Part shown: in pieces, positions 17,733 to 26,797 of the stretch | Position numbering within the stretch: position 1 is the stretch's first letter | How the letters are laid out: every line of letters begins with the position of its first letter | Assembly (NCBI GenBank): GCA_002409585.1 | Contig: DHNP01000025.1 | Coordinates: 13,621 to 77,620, forward strand | DNA length: 64,000 bases | DNA from: Ruminococcaceae bacterium UBA5413 | Lineage (GTDB): Bacteria; Bacillota; Clostridia; Oscillospirales; Acutalibacteraceae | Direction of reading: 5' to 3' | Position numbers and translations under genes: made by a program | Notes under the pieces: generated by a model | Database searches by the model: none | What the model saw: only the letters and a program-made list of their open reading frames with translations | Told to the model about the DNA's origin: nothing

Positions 17733-18494
17733 ATGCGTAATTTACTTTTAAGGATCCGTTACGACGGCGCAAAGTACCACGGCTGGCAGATACAAAAAAA
17801 CGCCGTGACCGTGCAGCAGGTTTTTCAGGAGGCGCTTTTTAAAGTATTGGGGGAAACACCCGACATAAAGGCCTGCAGCCGCACTGACTCTTACGTGCAC
17901 GCGCTTGAGTTCTGCATAAGCTTTAAGACAGGCCGCGTCATACCGTGCGCACGGCTTGCCGGAGCCCTTAACCATTTTCTTCCCGAGGATATTGCCGTTT
18001 TGTCATGCACGCAGGTTCCGCCCGGCTTCCACGCCAGGTACTCATGCAAAGGAAAAGAATATATATACAGGATATACAACTGTGGTACCCGCGACCCGTT
18101 TTTAAACGGGCGCGTCCTCAATTACAGGTATGCGCTCGATTTGGAGCAGCTCAACAGCGCGGCAGCGTTTTTTTTAGGCAGGCACGACTTTACTTCTTTT
18201 TGCGCCGTCGACTCCCGCAGGCGTGAAAATATGGAGCGCACCGTAACAAAGTCCGTCTGGGCGCGCGGCGGTGACATGGTAACGTACTCTGTCGCTGCCG
18301 ACGGCTTTTTGTACCACATGGTAAGGATAATGGTCGGCACCATGCTGCGTGTAGCGCAGGGCAGGCTCGGGCCTGAGGACATACGGCGCATTTTATCAGC
18401 AAAAGACCGCGCGTGCGCAGGCCCTACCGCACCCGCGCAGGGGCTTTTCCTTAAAAAGGTCTTTTATGAGGATGTGAACAGTGATGAAGGATGA
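17733..18494 (+). CDS. truA: tRNA pseudouridine synthase A (variant active-site loop)
   Basis: Forms pseudouridine at positions 38-40 of the anticodon stem-loop. At 253 residues it is of normal length, with N-terminal RYDGAKYHGWQIQ, catalytic Asp in SRTDSYVHA, and C-terminal FLYHMVRIMVG. The usual GxGRTDAGVHA loop reads ACSRTDSYVHA here, keeping the RTD and VHA parts but replacing both nearby glycines. GGAGGG precedes the ATG. It directly follows ecfT, as in many Firmicutes, where the module usually sits after the ribosomal-protein operon; here no ribosomal proteins precede it. Confidence 0.93.
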   Translation: MRNLLLRIRYDGAKYHGWQIQKNAVTVQQVFQEALFKVLGETPDIKACSRTDSYVHALEFCISFKTGRVIPCARLAGALNHFLPEDIAVLSCTQVPPGFHARYSCKGKEYIYRIYNCGTRDPFLNGRVLNYRYALDLEQLNSAAAFFLGRHDFTSFCAVDSRRRENMERTVTKSVWARGGDMVTYSVAADGFLYHMVRIMVGTMLRVAQGRLGPEDIRRILSAKDRACAGPTAPAQGLFLKKVFYEDVNSDEG

Positions 18495-19719
18495 CGGGCA
18501 TCGTTTTAACACTGCCGAAATAGATATGGCGAAGCACCGCTCGCCTGAAGAACGCAGGAGCGGCAAGCCGTTCAGGTCCTTCGGAAAGCGTACTCTGCAC
18601 GCGGCTTCACGCATAATAATAATACTTGTTTTATGCGTTGCGGTAATTTTAGTATGGTTTAACCGGTACAATTTCACTCCGTCAAATGTTTCAGCATGGG
18701 TACACGACCGCGTCGTCGGCATAGGTACGGGCGACGGTTACCCGTACTCCATAAACGACATGTCCGTCCTCGGCAGGAATTTCCTGTCGGTAGATAAAAA
18801 TGCAGTCTTTTTAAGCGATACGTCGCTTGTCGTCCTTAATTCAACGGCAAAAGAAATTGTCAGCAGGCAGCACAGCTTTGCGTCTCCGGTTATAAAGGCC
18901 GACACGCTGCACATGCTCACCTACAGCCTCGGCGGAACAAACTGCCGCGTTGAAACCGTCGGGAAAACATTGCGCAGCTTTAATGCCGACGGAAAGATAA
19001 CCGCGGGCGCTGTTTCATCAGGCGGCAGGTACGCCCTGCTCACGGAGTGCGACGGTTACTGCGGAAAGCTGACCGTGTACACTTCGGACGGCAAAGTAAA
19101 GTCGTACTACTGGTTTTCAGACTACTACCCTACTGCCGTTGCCTTGAACGACGACGGTACAAAAGCAGCCGTAACCGGGATATCCACAAGCAACGGCGCC
19201 CTCGTTTCCGCCGTTTACATACTTGACCTCAACAGTTCCAAGGTTTCCCAGCCAAAAGGCACATACAGCGAAAACATGCTTTTCGACGTTTCATGGGACA
19301 GCCCGTCTGCTGTTATTGCGGTCGGAGACAAGTCTGCGGAAATCATAAACCCGCAGAACTCCGAGCACCACAGCTTCGGGTACGGCGACATGCGCCTTAC
19401 TTCTTACGGTACGGGCGGCGGTTACGCGGCTTTCGGGCTTGTTTCATACGAAAACCCCTCCAACGCCAGCCTCGCAGTGGTTGACAGCAGCGGCACTAAG
19501 ACCATATCAAAGCCTTTCGGCTCCTCCGTAAAATCCGTTTCATTTTACGGGCAGAGCGCCGCGGCCCTGTCAGGAGGAAAGGTTTACTTTTATTCATCAA
19601 AAACAGGCGCCGCGGCCGGTACCGCTAACGCCGGCAGTGATGCTAAAGCCGTCGCACTGCGTGATGAAAGTTCCGCCTACGTAATGGGCGTTTCTGAAAT
19701 ACGGCTTGTTAAATATTAA
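18484..19719 (+). CDS. Membrane-anchored DUF5711-like protein, function unknown
   Basis: About 411 residues: a polar cytoplasmic N terminus, one TM helix near residues 42-60 (RIIIILVLCVAVILVWF), and a large extracellular part made of repeating beta-strand blocks with short glycine/serine turns (GGRYALLTECDG, DGTKAAVTGIS, SPSAVIAVGDKS), suggesting a beta-propeller. This pattern matches proteins annotated DUF5711 in Ruminococcaceae, which I recall but cannot verify. Its start overlaps the end of truA by about 10 bp and cvpA follows, so it is probably in the ecf-truA transcript. No catalytic motif is apparent. Confidence 0.75.
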   Translation: MKDDGHRFNTAEIDMAKHRSPEERRSGKPFRSFGKRTLHAASRIIIILVLCVAVILVWFNRYNFTPSNVSAWVHDRVVGIGTGDGYPYSINDMSVLGRNFLSVDKNAVFLSDTSLVVLNSTAKEIVSRQHSFASPVIKADTLHMLTYSLGGTNCRVETVGKTLRSFNADGKITAGAVSSGGRYALLTECDGYCGKLTVYTSDGKVKSYYWFSDYYPTAVALNDDGTKAAVTGISTSNGALVSAVYILDLNSSKVSQPKGTYSENMLFDVSWDSPSAVIAVGDKSAEIINPQNSEHHSFGYGDMRLTSYGTGGGYAAFGLVSYENPSNASLAVVDSSGTKTISKPFGSSVKSVSFYGQSAAALSGGKVYFYSSKTGAAAGTANAGSDAKAVALRDESSAYVMGVSEIRLVKY

Positions 19720-19767
19720 ATTTTGTGTTATATTTTCTTTATAATGTTTTATGGGGGCGTTTACGGC

Positions 19768-20334
19768 ATGGGCATTTTACTTGACGCTTTACTGTCAATT
19801 ATCCTGCTTATGTCCGTAATCGCCGGACTTAGGCACGGCTTCATACGTTCACTTACAGAGCTTGTCGGCAGCATTGCCGCCGTAGCCGTTTCGATAATTT
19901 TCTCATATAAAGTCGCAGACCTGATACATCCGTTCTTGTCGGAGCATTTAGGCAGCCTGCACGGCTTCGTACCGCAGGACGTCTTTGAACGCGCGGTCGC
20001 CGTAGTGCTTATTTACATATCTGTTGAGATAATCATACGCATCGTCTCAAGCATACTCGGCGCTGTTTTTAAGCTCCCCGTGCTGCGGCAGCTTAACGCT
20101 GTTTTCGGCGGGGCTTTCGGCCTGTTAAAGGGAGCCGTCATAGTCCTTTTGGTTTGTTCGTTCATGCAGTTCTTCCTCCCGATGTATAAAAAGAACACCC
20201 AGAAGGGCAAAATCGACTGGCAGCAGCTCGGCACGTCACGTATATATAAGTATACGGTTAAGAGCAACCCCGTATATGATATGTTCAACAACGATATTTG
20301 GCATAAGGTAGGTAAAAATGAAAGTAAAAAATAA
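19768..20334 (+). CDS. CvpA family membrane protein
   Basis: About 188 residues with four predicted TM helices (LLDALLSIILLMSVIAGL, then segments near residues 35-50, 75-100 and 115-135) and the family N-terminal pattern GxRxGFxRSL. CvpA proteins are linked to colicin V export and purine-related phenotypes in enterobacteria; the role in Clostridia is unclear. The start is placed at the ATG after GGGGGC, since the upstream frame is hydrophobic but lacks a ribosome site. It overlaps pgsA by 17 bp. Confidence 0.8.
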   Translation: MGILLDALLSIILLMSVIAGLRHGFIRSLTELVGSIAAVAVSIIFSYKVADLIHPFLSEHLGSLHGFVPQDVFERAVAVVLIYISVEIIIRIVSSILGAVFKLPVLRQLNAVFGGAFGLLKGAVIVLLVCSFMQFFLPMYKKNTQKGKIDWQQLGTSRIYKYTVKSNPVYDMFNNDIWHKVGKNESKK

Positions 20335-20926
20335 AAATGTCAATATTCCTAACGCGCTTACAATCCTCCGCATAATATTGATTGTACCGTTCGTAATTTA
20401 TTTTATGAGCGGCCAAATAAGCAAGGCCGTCTTTGTCCTTGTCCTTTCAGGCCTTACAGATATGCTCGACGGTATGATAGCGCGGAACCTTAACCAGTTT
20501 ACCGAGCTTGGCCAAATGCTCGACCCCCTTTCCGACAAACTTACCCAGGCCGCCGTTGTTATATGCTTTGCCATAAAAGACCCCATGCTCATGCCGCTGC
20601 TTGCTATATTTTTAGTTAAAGAAATTTCCATGGTGACAGGCGGCATTTACCTTATACGAAGGCACAAAAAGCCCGGCGGTTCGCAGTGGTACGGCAAGCT
20701 TGCAACGGTCGTGTTCTACATCTCTTTCACAGCCATAGTTATTTACAGGATTAACGGAAACGACAGCATACTCGTGCCTGTAATCCTGCTCTCCATAACC
20801 GCCGCCTTTATGATATACGCTTTCGTAAGGTATATAAAAATATTCTTTTATATACTCCGCTCTGACGACCCAGCATATAACATAGACATAGACGAGGTAA
20901 TGGACAAAAAGCAGAAAAATAAATAG
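20318..20926 (+). CDS. pgsA: CDP-diacylglycerol-glycerol-3-phosphate 3-phosphatidyltransferase
   Basis: Makes phosphatidylglycerophosphate, the committed step to phosphatidylglycerol and cardiolipin, in the membrane. The CDP-alcohol phosphotransferase signature D-x3-DG-x2-AR-x8-G-x3-D-x3-D is complete (TDMLDGMIARN, then ELGQMLDPLSDK near residues 68-79). The N terminus NIPNALTILRIILIVPF is typical. It has multiple TM helices and a charged C-terminal tail. The start overlaps the end of cvpA. Confidence 0.93.
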   Translation: MKVKNKNVNIPNALTILRIILIVPFVIYFMSGQISKAVFVLVLSGLTDMLDGMIARNLNQFTELGQMLDPLSDKLTQAAVVICFAIKDPMLMPLLAIFLVKEISMVTGGIYLIRRHKKPGGSQWYGKLATVVFYISFTAIVIYRINGNDSILVPVILLSITAAFMIYAFVRYIKIFFYILRSDDPAYNIDIDEVMDKKQKNK

Positions 20927-20927
20927 T

Positions 20928-20955
20928 TTGTAAAAACGATAATTTGTGTTATCAT
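20928..20955 (+). promoter_or_regulatory. Candidate promoter before the Clp ATPase
   Basis: TTGTAA (20928-20933), 16 bp, TATCAT (20950-20955). No CtsR heptad repeat or CIRCE element is recognisable nearby, which would have indicated heat-shock control. Confidence 0.45.
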
Positions 20956-20992
20956 AGATATATATTTCAATACGATAAAAGAAGTGATTAAA

Positions 20993-23305
20993 ATGATAAT
21001 GTGTTCTCGCTGCCATAAAAGGCCGGCCGTCGTTTTCCTGTCGCCGACGGCTGACGTTAAAGAAAGCCGCGGGCTGTGCCTGATATGTGCAAAGGAACTT
21101 GGTATAAAACCGGTAAACGACCTCTTGGACAAAATGGGCATAACGGACGAACAGATGGAAACCATGGAAGAAGAGCTGAACGATATAATGGGTGAAAACG
21201 CCGGTAACGACGACAATGACCAAAGCGGCGAAAACGGTGAAAACAATGAAAACGAAACCGCCCTCAGCGGTTTTATACCAGGAGGTGCCGCCACTATGCC
21301 TTTCCTGCAGAATTTCTTTTCAGGGGGTTCAAGCGGCGAGCAGGTGCACGAGTCGCCTCCGAAAGAACACAGGAAGCACAAAACAAAGCGCAAGTACCTT
21401 AACGCCTACTGCACAAACCTTACGGGTAAAGCGCGCGCAGGTGAGATAGACGCCATCATAGGGCGTGAAAAAGAGATTGCGCGCGTCATACAGATACTGT
21501 GCAGGCGTACGAAAAACAACCCGTGCCTCATAGGCGAGCCGGGCGTCGGCAAAACAGCCGTAGCGGAAGGCCTCGCCATCCGCATAGCCTCAGGCAACGT
21601 CCCTTCCGTGCTTAAGAAAAAAGAAATCCATCTTTTAGACCTTACTGCGCTCGTCGCCGGCACGCAGTTCAGGGGGCAGTTTGAGAGCCGCATAAAAGGC
21701 CTCGTCGAAGAAATCAAGTCCGAGGGCAACATCATACTGTTCATCGACGAGGTGCACAACCTTGTAGGCACAGGCGACGCGGAAGGCTCCATGAACGCGG
21801 CAAATATACTCAAGCCCGCCCTGTCACGCGGGGAAATACAAGTTATAGGCGCCACGACCTACAGCGAGTACCGCAAATATATCGAAAAAGATGCCGCGCT
21901 TGAGCGGCGTTTCCAGCCTGTAAAGATAGCCGAACCGTCCGTTAACGAGACAGCCCTCATATTGACGGGCATAAAGCCTTACTATGAAAATTTCCACCGC
22001 GTAAAAGTAAGCGAAAACCTCGTTGCGAAAATAGTCAAACTTTCTGAAAGGTATATAACAGACCGTTTCCTGCCAGACAAGGCCATTGACCTTCTCGACG
22101 AGTCATGCGCGTGCGCGGCGCTCAGGAACACCTCCATGGCAGAGTACGATGCCATGAAAGAAACCCTTGAAAAACTGCGCGCCCAGGAAGACAGCATGAC
22201 CGCCACAGGCAGCGAACCCGATTACCAAAAACTGGCTGAAATACGCACGGATATATCGAAATACGAAGAGCAGGCAAGGGCTTTGGCCCCGGCGGCGTTA
22301 GGTTCCCAGGTCGAGGAACGCGACGTCGCAAAGGTAATAGAGCTGTGGACCGGCATACCCGCAAGCAGGGTGCAGGAAAGCGAATTAAGTAAGCTTTCAG
22401 GTTTGGAAGATACGTTAAATGCAAAGATAATAGGGCAAAACGAAGCCGTTGCGGCGGTTTCCGCGGCCATAAGGCGCAGCAGGATACAGATAAGCCCCCG
22501 ACGCAGGCCCGCGTCGTTTATATTTGTAGGCCCGACGGGCGTAGGCAAGACAGAGCTTGTTAAAGTGCTCTCAAAAGAGCTCTTCGACTCGCCTGAAACG
22601 CTTATACGCCTTGATATGTCAGAGTTTATGGAAAAGCACTCCGTTTCAAGGATAATCGGCTCGCCTCCGGGCTACGTCGGTTATGATGAAGCCGGCCAGG
22701 TAACGGAAAAAGTCCGCCGCCGCCCGTACTCCGTTATACTTTTTGACGAGATAGAAAAAGCCCACCCCGACGTTATGAACATCCTCCTGCAGATACTCGA
22801 CGAAGGCCATATAACGGATGCCCACGGGCGCGACGTGAACTTTGAGAACACAGTCATGGTTATGACATCGAACGCCGGAAGCGACCACAAGGAAAACGCG
22901 CTCGGCTTCGCTAAGAACGACGAGGACATAAGCCGTGAAAAAGCGCTTAAAGCGCTCTCGGATTTCCTGCGCCCCGAGTTCCTCAGCCGCGTTGACGAGA
23001 TAATCGTTTTCCGCAGGCTTAACAAGGACGATTACGAAAAAATAGCGCACCTTGTACTTAACGATTACAGGGATACGCTTAAAGAACGCGACATCACGCT
23101 TGTTTACGACGACAAGGCCACAAACTGGCTTGCCGCAAAGTCAATAGGCGGCAAAAGCGGCGCGCGCGACCTGCGCAAGCTCATACGCAGGCAGGTTGAA
23201 GATAAGATAACCTCTGCCATAGTTGAGAACGGCGAGGGAAAAATCTCCGGTATTTCCATTACGGCAGACGAAAAAGACGGCATTAAGCTCATAGTATTGA
23301 AGTAG
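20993..23305 (+). CDS. ClpE-like ATPase with N-terminal zinc finger
   Basis: A double-AAA+ unfoldase expected to feed ClpP. A four-Cys zinc finger (Cys4, Cys7, Cys29, Cys32) replaces the Clp_N repeats; an acidic Asn/Glu/Asp-rich linker follows near residues 60-95. D1 has Walker A GEPGVGKTA and Walker B LFIDEVHNL; a short middle domain contains SRVQESELSKL; D2 has GPTGVGKTE and LFDEIEKAHP. The tripeptide LGF in ENALGFAK fits the ClpP-docking loop. Architecture resembles Bacillus ClpE. ctsR, mcsA and mcsB are absent nearby. The ATG at 20993 is preferred over an upstream GTG. Confidence 0.9.
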   Translation: MIMCSRCHKRPAVVFLSPTADVKESRGLCLICAKELGIKPVNDLLDKMGITDEQMETMEEELNDIMGENAGNDDNDQSGENGENNENETALSGFIPGGAATMPFLQNFFSGGSSGEQVHESPPKEHRKHKTKRKYLNAYCTNLTGKARAGEIDAIIGREKEIARVIQILCRRTKNNPCLIGEPGVGKTAVAEGLAIRIASGNVPSVLKKKEIHLLDLTALVAGTQFRGQFESRIKGLVEEIKSEGNIILFIDEVHNLVGTGDAEGSMNAANILKPALSRGEIQVIGATTYSEYRKYIEKDAALERRFQPVKIAEPSVNETALILTGIKPYYENFHRVKVSENLVAKIVKLSERYITDRFLPDKAIDLLDESCACAALRNTSMAEYDAMKETLEKLRAQEDSMTATGSEPDYQKLAEIRTDISKYEEQARALAPAALGSQVEERDVAKVIELWTGIPASRVQESELSKLSGLEDTLNAKIIGQNEAVAAVSAAIRRSRIQISPRRRPASFIFVGPTGVGKTELVKVLSKELFDSPETLIRLDMSEFMEKHSVSRIIGSPPGYVGYDEAGQVTEKVRRRPYSVILFDEIEKAHPDVMNILLQILDEGHITDAHGRDVNFENTVMVMTSNAGSDHKENALGFAKNDEDISREKALKALSDFLRPEFLSRVDEIIVFRRLNKDDYEKIAHLVLNDYRDTLKERDITLVYDDKATNWLAAKSIGGKSGARDLRKLIRRQVEDKITSAIVENGEGKISGISITADEKDGIKLIVLK

Positions 23306-23333
23306 GTCCGGATAATAAATTATGTAAATTTGG

Positions 23334-23372
23334 AATGCGCTTTAAAAGCCAAAACTTTTGAAGCGCATTTTC
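23334..23372 (+). terminator. Terminator of the ecf-to-clp gene run
   Basis: AATGCGCTT (23334-23342) pairs with AAGCGCATT (23361-23369), with additional A/T pairing inside, and is followed by TTTCC. It lies between convergent genes and may work in both directions. Confidence 0.65.
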
Positions 23373-23390
23373 CGTTACCTACGGTTCACC

Positions 23391-23771
23391 CTACTCGGCC
23401 GGCTCCCCATCCATATACTCCAGCTCAGATGTAAAAAACTGCATCGTCACAACCGACTGGCGCAGTTTCTCTTTCATCAGCAGTACAAGCTCCCGGGCGG
23501 CCTTCTTCCACTCGACGGCATCGGGCGCAAAGAGCGGTATCGCCGTACTCTCTATATTGTAAGTATCTTCCCCGCCCGCGGGGCAGCCCCAGTCGGTCCT
23601 GTATATAGTCTTTGATTTATAAGCTATGCATGAAACGTATATGCCAGTCCGCCGCTGCACTTCGTCAGCCGCCTGCTGCAGCATTGTATAAAAATCACAG
23701 TCAGCACCGTTATGATGGAAGTACCCCCTGTTTACGCCTATATTGGCATGCATTGTTACAGTTTTTACCAT
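23391..23771 (-). CDS. Hypothetical protein, 126 residues
   Basis: I do not recognise the family. The protein is soluble, mixed alpha/beta, with His-rich GYFHHNGADCDFY near residues 16-28, a predicted helix MLQQAADEVQRRTG, a strand-rich middle, and a C-terminal amphipathic helix followed by a strand (KEKLRQSVVTMQFF). There is no signal peptide or TM segment. Coding is supported by a frame with few rare choices and GGAGG 14 bases upstream of the ATG, a little far. Its neighbours are tRNA-Leu on the same strand and the convergent Clp gene. A small enzyme subunit or DUF protein is possible. Confidence 0.65.
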   Translation of the reverse strand: MVKTVTMHANIGVNRGYFHHNGADCDFYTMLQQAADEVQRRTGIYVSCIAYKSKTIYRTDWGCPAGGEDTYNIESTAIPLFAPDAVEWKKAARELVLLMKEKLRQSVVTMQFFTSELEYMDGEPAE

Positions 23772-23862
23772 AATTCAGAAATAAGCCTCCAAAAACCATT
23801 ATCAAATGGTAAAGCAAAACCGCACGAAATACTGGTTTACCCAAACTATTGACATTGAGCCT

Positions 23863-23908
23863 AAAAAAGCCGCATGAAATACTAAAAACTTAGTATCCAT
23901 GCGGCTTT
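23863..23908 (-). terminator. Terminator of tRNA-Leu
   Basis: On the minus strand AAAGCCGCATG pairs with CATGCGGCTTT, with an inner ATACTAA/TTAGTAT-type stem, ending in TTTTTT. It starts within eight bases of the tRNA 3' end. Confidence 0.8.
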
Positions 23909-23914
23909 AAGCTT

Positions 23915-23998
23915 TGGTGCGCGAAACGGGACTTGAACCCGTACGGGAAACCCACACGCCCCTCAAACGTGCCTGTCTGCCAATTCCAGCACTCGCGC
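23915..23998 (-). tRNA. tRNA-Leu (anticodon GAG)
   Basis: An 84-nt class II tRNA with a long variable arm. The acceptor stem GCGCGAG pairs with TTCGCGC, the D arm has GGCAGAC, the anticodon stem CACGT/GCGTG encloses loop TTGAGGG (anticodon GAG, reading CUC/CUU), and the T arm GGTTCAAGTCC is standard. The 3' CCA is encoded. It stands alone between its own promoter and terminator. Confidence 0.95.
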
Positions 23999-24010
23999 TC
24001 AACGGTTTGT

Positions 24011-24040
24011 ATTATATCATTTTTCCTTATAACTTGTCAA
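24011..24040 (-). promoter_or_regulatory. Consensus promoter of tRNA-Leu
   Basis: On the minus strand TTGACA (24035-24040), 18 bp, TATAAT (24011-24016): both boxes match consensus exactly, as expected for a stable RNA. Confidence 0.85.
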
Positions 24041-24128
24041 GCCAAAATCTTAAATTTTATCGATTTATAAGGCATTATACAAAAAAGCCCGCTGGACTGC
24101 ATTGCGTAAACTTGCCGCTGTGCCTGCA

Positions 24129-26504
24129 CTAAGCGAGCACTTTGCCGATAAAGTGAAGCATAACCGTCATAAGGCTCGTCGAAAACAGCATAAGCGGAAC
24201 AAGTATAAAAAGCATTGCCGGCGTAACGCCGACTATCTCAAAAACAGGCCCGTAAAACACAAGCGCCAGCACAAACACTAAAGCCATAGCGGCAAATAGT
24301 ACGATATGCTTCGCATTAAAAGGCATGCATACTTTAAACAAAATCATAAGCCCCGTATAGCCCGTCAGTAAAACCGCTACAGTTGAAATCTGCGGGTTTG
24401 AAAAGCCGAGGTACTCGCATATAGGCACAAGGAGCAAAATGTTAATCGCCATGGTCAAGGCACCCGGCAGAGACTGCTTTATAACATTTAAAATAAACTT
24501 GCCCCTCAGGCGCTCGGTGTTAGGCTCAAGCGCAAGGAAAAACGAAGGTATGCCTATGGACACGGCATTTATGAGCGTAAACTGTATGGGCTGGAACGGG
24601 TAATCGCTGCGCAGGAAAATAAACATAACCGCTATTATGGCGGAGAAAATAGCCTTAACGAGGAATAGCGACGCAGAACGCTGCAGGTTATTTATAGAGC
24701 GCCTCCCCTCGGCGACAATGTGCGGCATGGAAGAAAAGTCCGAGTTAAGCAGCACTATCTGCGAAACGTTGCGCGCGGCGTCGCTTCCTGAGGCCATTGC
24801 TATGCTGCAGTCGCTCTCCCTGAGCGCCGGCACGTCGTTTACCCCGTCGCCCGTCATGGCAACGGTATGTTTTTTCTCTTTCAGCGCACGCACGAGCTTA
24901 AGCTTCTGCTTCGGCGTCACACGGCCGAAAACGGAGTACCTGCCCGCAGCTGCTCTGATGTCTTCGTCGCTTTTTAAAGCAGAAGCATCAATAAAGCTTC
25001 CCGCGTTCTTAAGGCCTGCCTTGGCGGCTATATTTGAAACCGTAAGCGGGTTATCTCCGGAGATGACCTTTATATCCACCCCCTGGTCGTAAAAGTACTC
25101 GAGCGTTTTCCTTGCATTTTTGCGTATCTTATCGCTAAGCGCAACCAAAGCGAGCGGTTTTATGTCCGGCGGTACCGACTTCCCCGTCAATGCACTCCCT
25201 GAAGCGGCCAAAAGGAGAACCCTTTCGCCGCGGCGCGAATACTTCTCTGCCTGCGGACGTATTTCGTCAAAACGGCCTTTAAGTATAAATTCACCGGCTC
25301 CGAGCAAATAGCTTCCTTTAACGCCAAAGCTAACGCCGCTCCACTTTCTTGCTGAAGAAAACGGCACCTTATATGTGCACTGCCACGCGGGCGGCGCTGG
25401 CGCCGCGGCCTTTACGGCATTCATAGTCGGCGTCTTGTCGTCAAGGGTGTTTGACATGGCCGCCAGTATCTCCTCCGCCGCTTCCCGGCTTATGCCGCCG
25501 AGCGGAACAATGTCGTCAACCTGAAGGCTCCCTTCGGTTATGGTTCCCGTTTTGTCAAGGCAGAGCGTGTCCACCCTTGCAAGCGTTTCTACCGAATACA
25601 GTTCCTGCACGAGCGCCTTCCGCAGGGCAAGCCTCACAACGCTTACGGCAAAAACAACGCTCGTAAGCAGTACAAGCCCCTCGGGTATCATGCCTATAAG
25701 CGCCGCTACGGTTGTAACAACAGCACTTTTGAAAGCCTGTCCGGAAATAAAAATCTGCTTGTAAAAAAGCAGGATGCCTATAGGTATAATGGAAAACCCT
25801 ATAAACTTAATTATTCTGTTTGTCCAGGTAAGTATCTCCGAATTAGGCTTTTTCACATATTTCGCGTTTGCCGAAATCTTCGCCGCGTAGTTTTCCGCGC
25901 CTATGTGCTCTACCTTTGCCCTGCACTCCCCGCTTACAATAAACCCGCCGCTTAAAAGGCTGCTGCCGGCGCTCTTTGCCACAGGGTCTGACTCACCGGT
26001 AACAAGGGACTCATCCGCTTCACATTCCCCGTCCGCTACGACACAATCCGCCGAAATCTGCTCGCCTGATGAAAGTAAAATAATATCGTCAAGCACAATG
26101 TCGGAGACAGGCACGGCGTACTCATGCCCGCCGCGCACTACACGGGCCTTAGGCGCAGTTACAATGGAGAGCTTGTCTATCGTCTTTTTCGCTTTTATTT
26201 CCTGTATAATGCCTATGACGGTATTGCAGACGATAACCCCCATGAATAAAAGGTTTTTATACGAGCCTACAATTAAAATAAGTGCGGCAAGTATAACGTT
26301 CAATATGTTGAACGGCGTTATGATGTTGTCGCGCACTATTTTTGAAACAGGCTTTGTTTTAACGTCATCGTGCCTGTTTGTCAGGTTTTGGCGCACCCGC
26401 GCCGCTACCTGCCCGTCCGACAGCCCTGACGACGGGTCGGGGTTAAAACGTTCTGTACGCGGCTGTGCCGGCTGCTCCGGCTGCCTGCTGCTGTTTCTGT
26501 TCAT
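24129..26504 (-). CDS. Cation-transporting P-type ATPase (CtpE-like)
   Basis: A membrane pump of 791 residues. The actuator domain has VTGESDP, the phosphorylation site is DKTGTITEG, and the hinge is GDGVNDVPALRESD. TM4 carries the PEGL motif, typical of calcium/magnesium-type pumps and lacking the CPx motif of heavy-metal pumps. The N terminus is polar and Pro/Gln-rich before ten TM helices. Overall order and the short nucleotide domain resemble mycobacterial CtpE (a calcium uptake ATPase) and related Firmicute proteins; the ion is inferred, not shown. It is monocistronic, with no metal regulator or riboswitch obvious upstream. Confidence 0.9.
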   Translation of the reverse strand: MNRNSSRQPEQPAQPRTERFNPDPSSGLSDGQVAARVRQNLTNRHDDVKTKPVSKIVRDNIITPFNILNVILAALILIVGSYKNLLFMGVIVCNTVIGIIQEIKAKKTIDKLSIVTAPKARVVRGGHEYAVPVSDIVLDDIILLSSGEQISADCVVADGECEADESLVTGESDPVAKSAGSSLLSGGFIVSGECRAKVEHIGAENYAAKISANAKYVKKPNSEILTWTNRIIKFIGFSIIPIGILLFYKQIFISGQAFKSAVVTTVAALIGMIPEGLVLLTSVVFAVSVVRLALRKALVQELYSVETLARVDTLCLDKTGTITEGSLQVDDIVPLGGISREAAEEILAAMSNTLDDKTPTMNAVKAAAPAPPAWQCTYKVPFSSARKWSGVSFGVKGSYLLGAGEFILKGRFDEIRPQAEKYSRRGERVLLLAASGSALTGKSVPPDIKPLALVALSDKIRKNARKTLEYFYDQGVDIKVISGDNPLTVSNIAAKAGLKNAGSFIDASALKSDEDIRAAAGRYSVFGRVTPKQKLKLVRALKEKKHTVAMTGDGVNDVPALRESDCSIAMASGSDAARNVSQIVLLNSDFSSMPHIVAEGRRSINNLQRSASLFLVKAIFSAIIAVMFIFLRSDYPFQPIQFTLINAVSIGIPSFFLALEPNTERLRGKFILNVIKQSLPGALTMAINILLLVPICEYLGFSNPQISTVAVLLTGYTGLMILFKVCMPFNAKHIVLFAAMALVFVLALVFYGPVFEIVGVTPAMLFILVPLMLFSTSLMTVMLHFIGKVLA

Positions 26505-26716
26505 AATTGTAATTCTCCATTATAAAATTACCATGTATATAAATTGTCCGATAGTATAATACATATTTATATATTAATGATATAATATACGATATGCAAG
26601 AACAATTAAAGATTAATTAAGGATTCGTTGTTAAAAACTTAAAAATTCATTAATAATTTCCGTCAAAATAGACAAATTAAAAATGTTTATATTTTTTGTT
26701 TAAGTTACTATCAATA

Positions 26717-26744
26717 TTGCGCAAATAAGGCTTTGTGTTATAAT
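26717..26744 (+). promoter_or_regulatory. Candidate promoter of the O-antigen-ligase-like gene
   Basis: TTGCGC (26717-26722), 16 bp, TATAAT (26739-26744), about 50 bp before the ATG. The rest of the AT-rich 293-bp gap (26505-26797) shows no gene. Confidence 0.5.
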
Positions 26745-26797
26745 TATCAAATAAGTATGGGAACAGTGCTCCCGCGTAAGGGCAACCGTAAAAGGAG

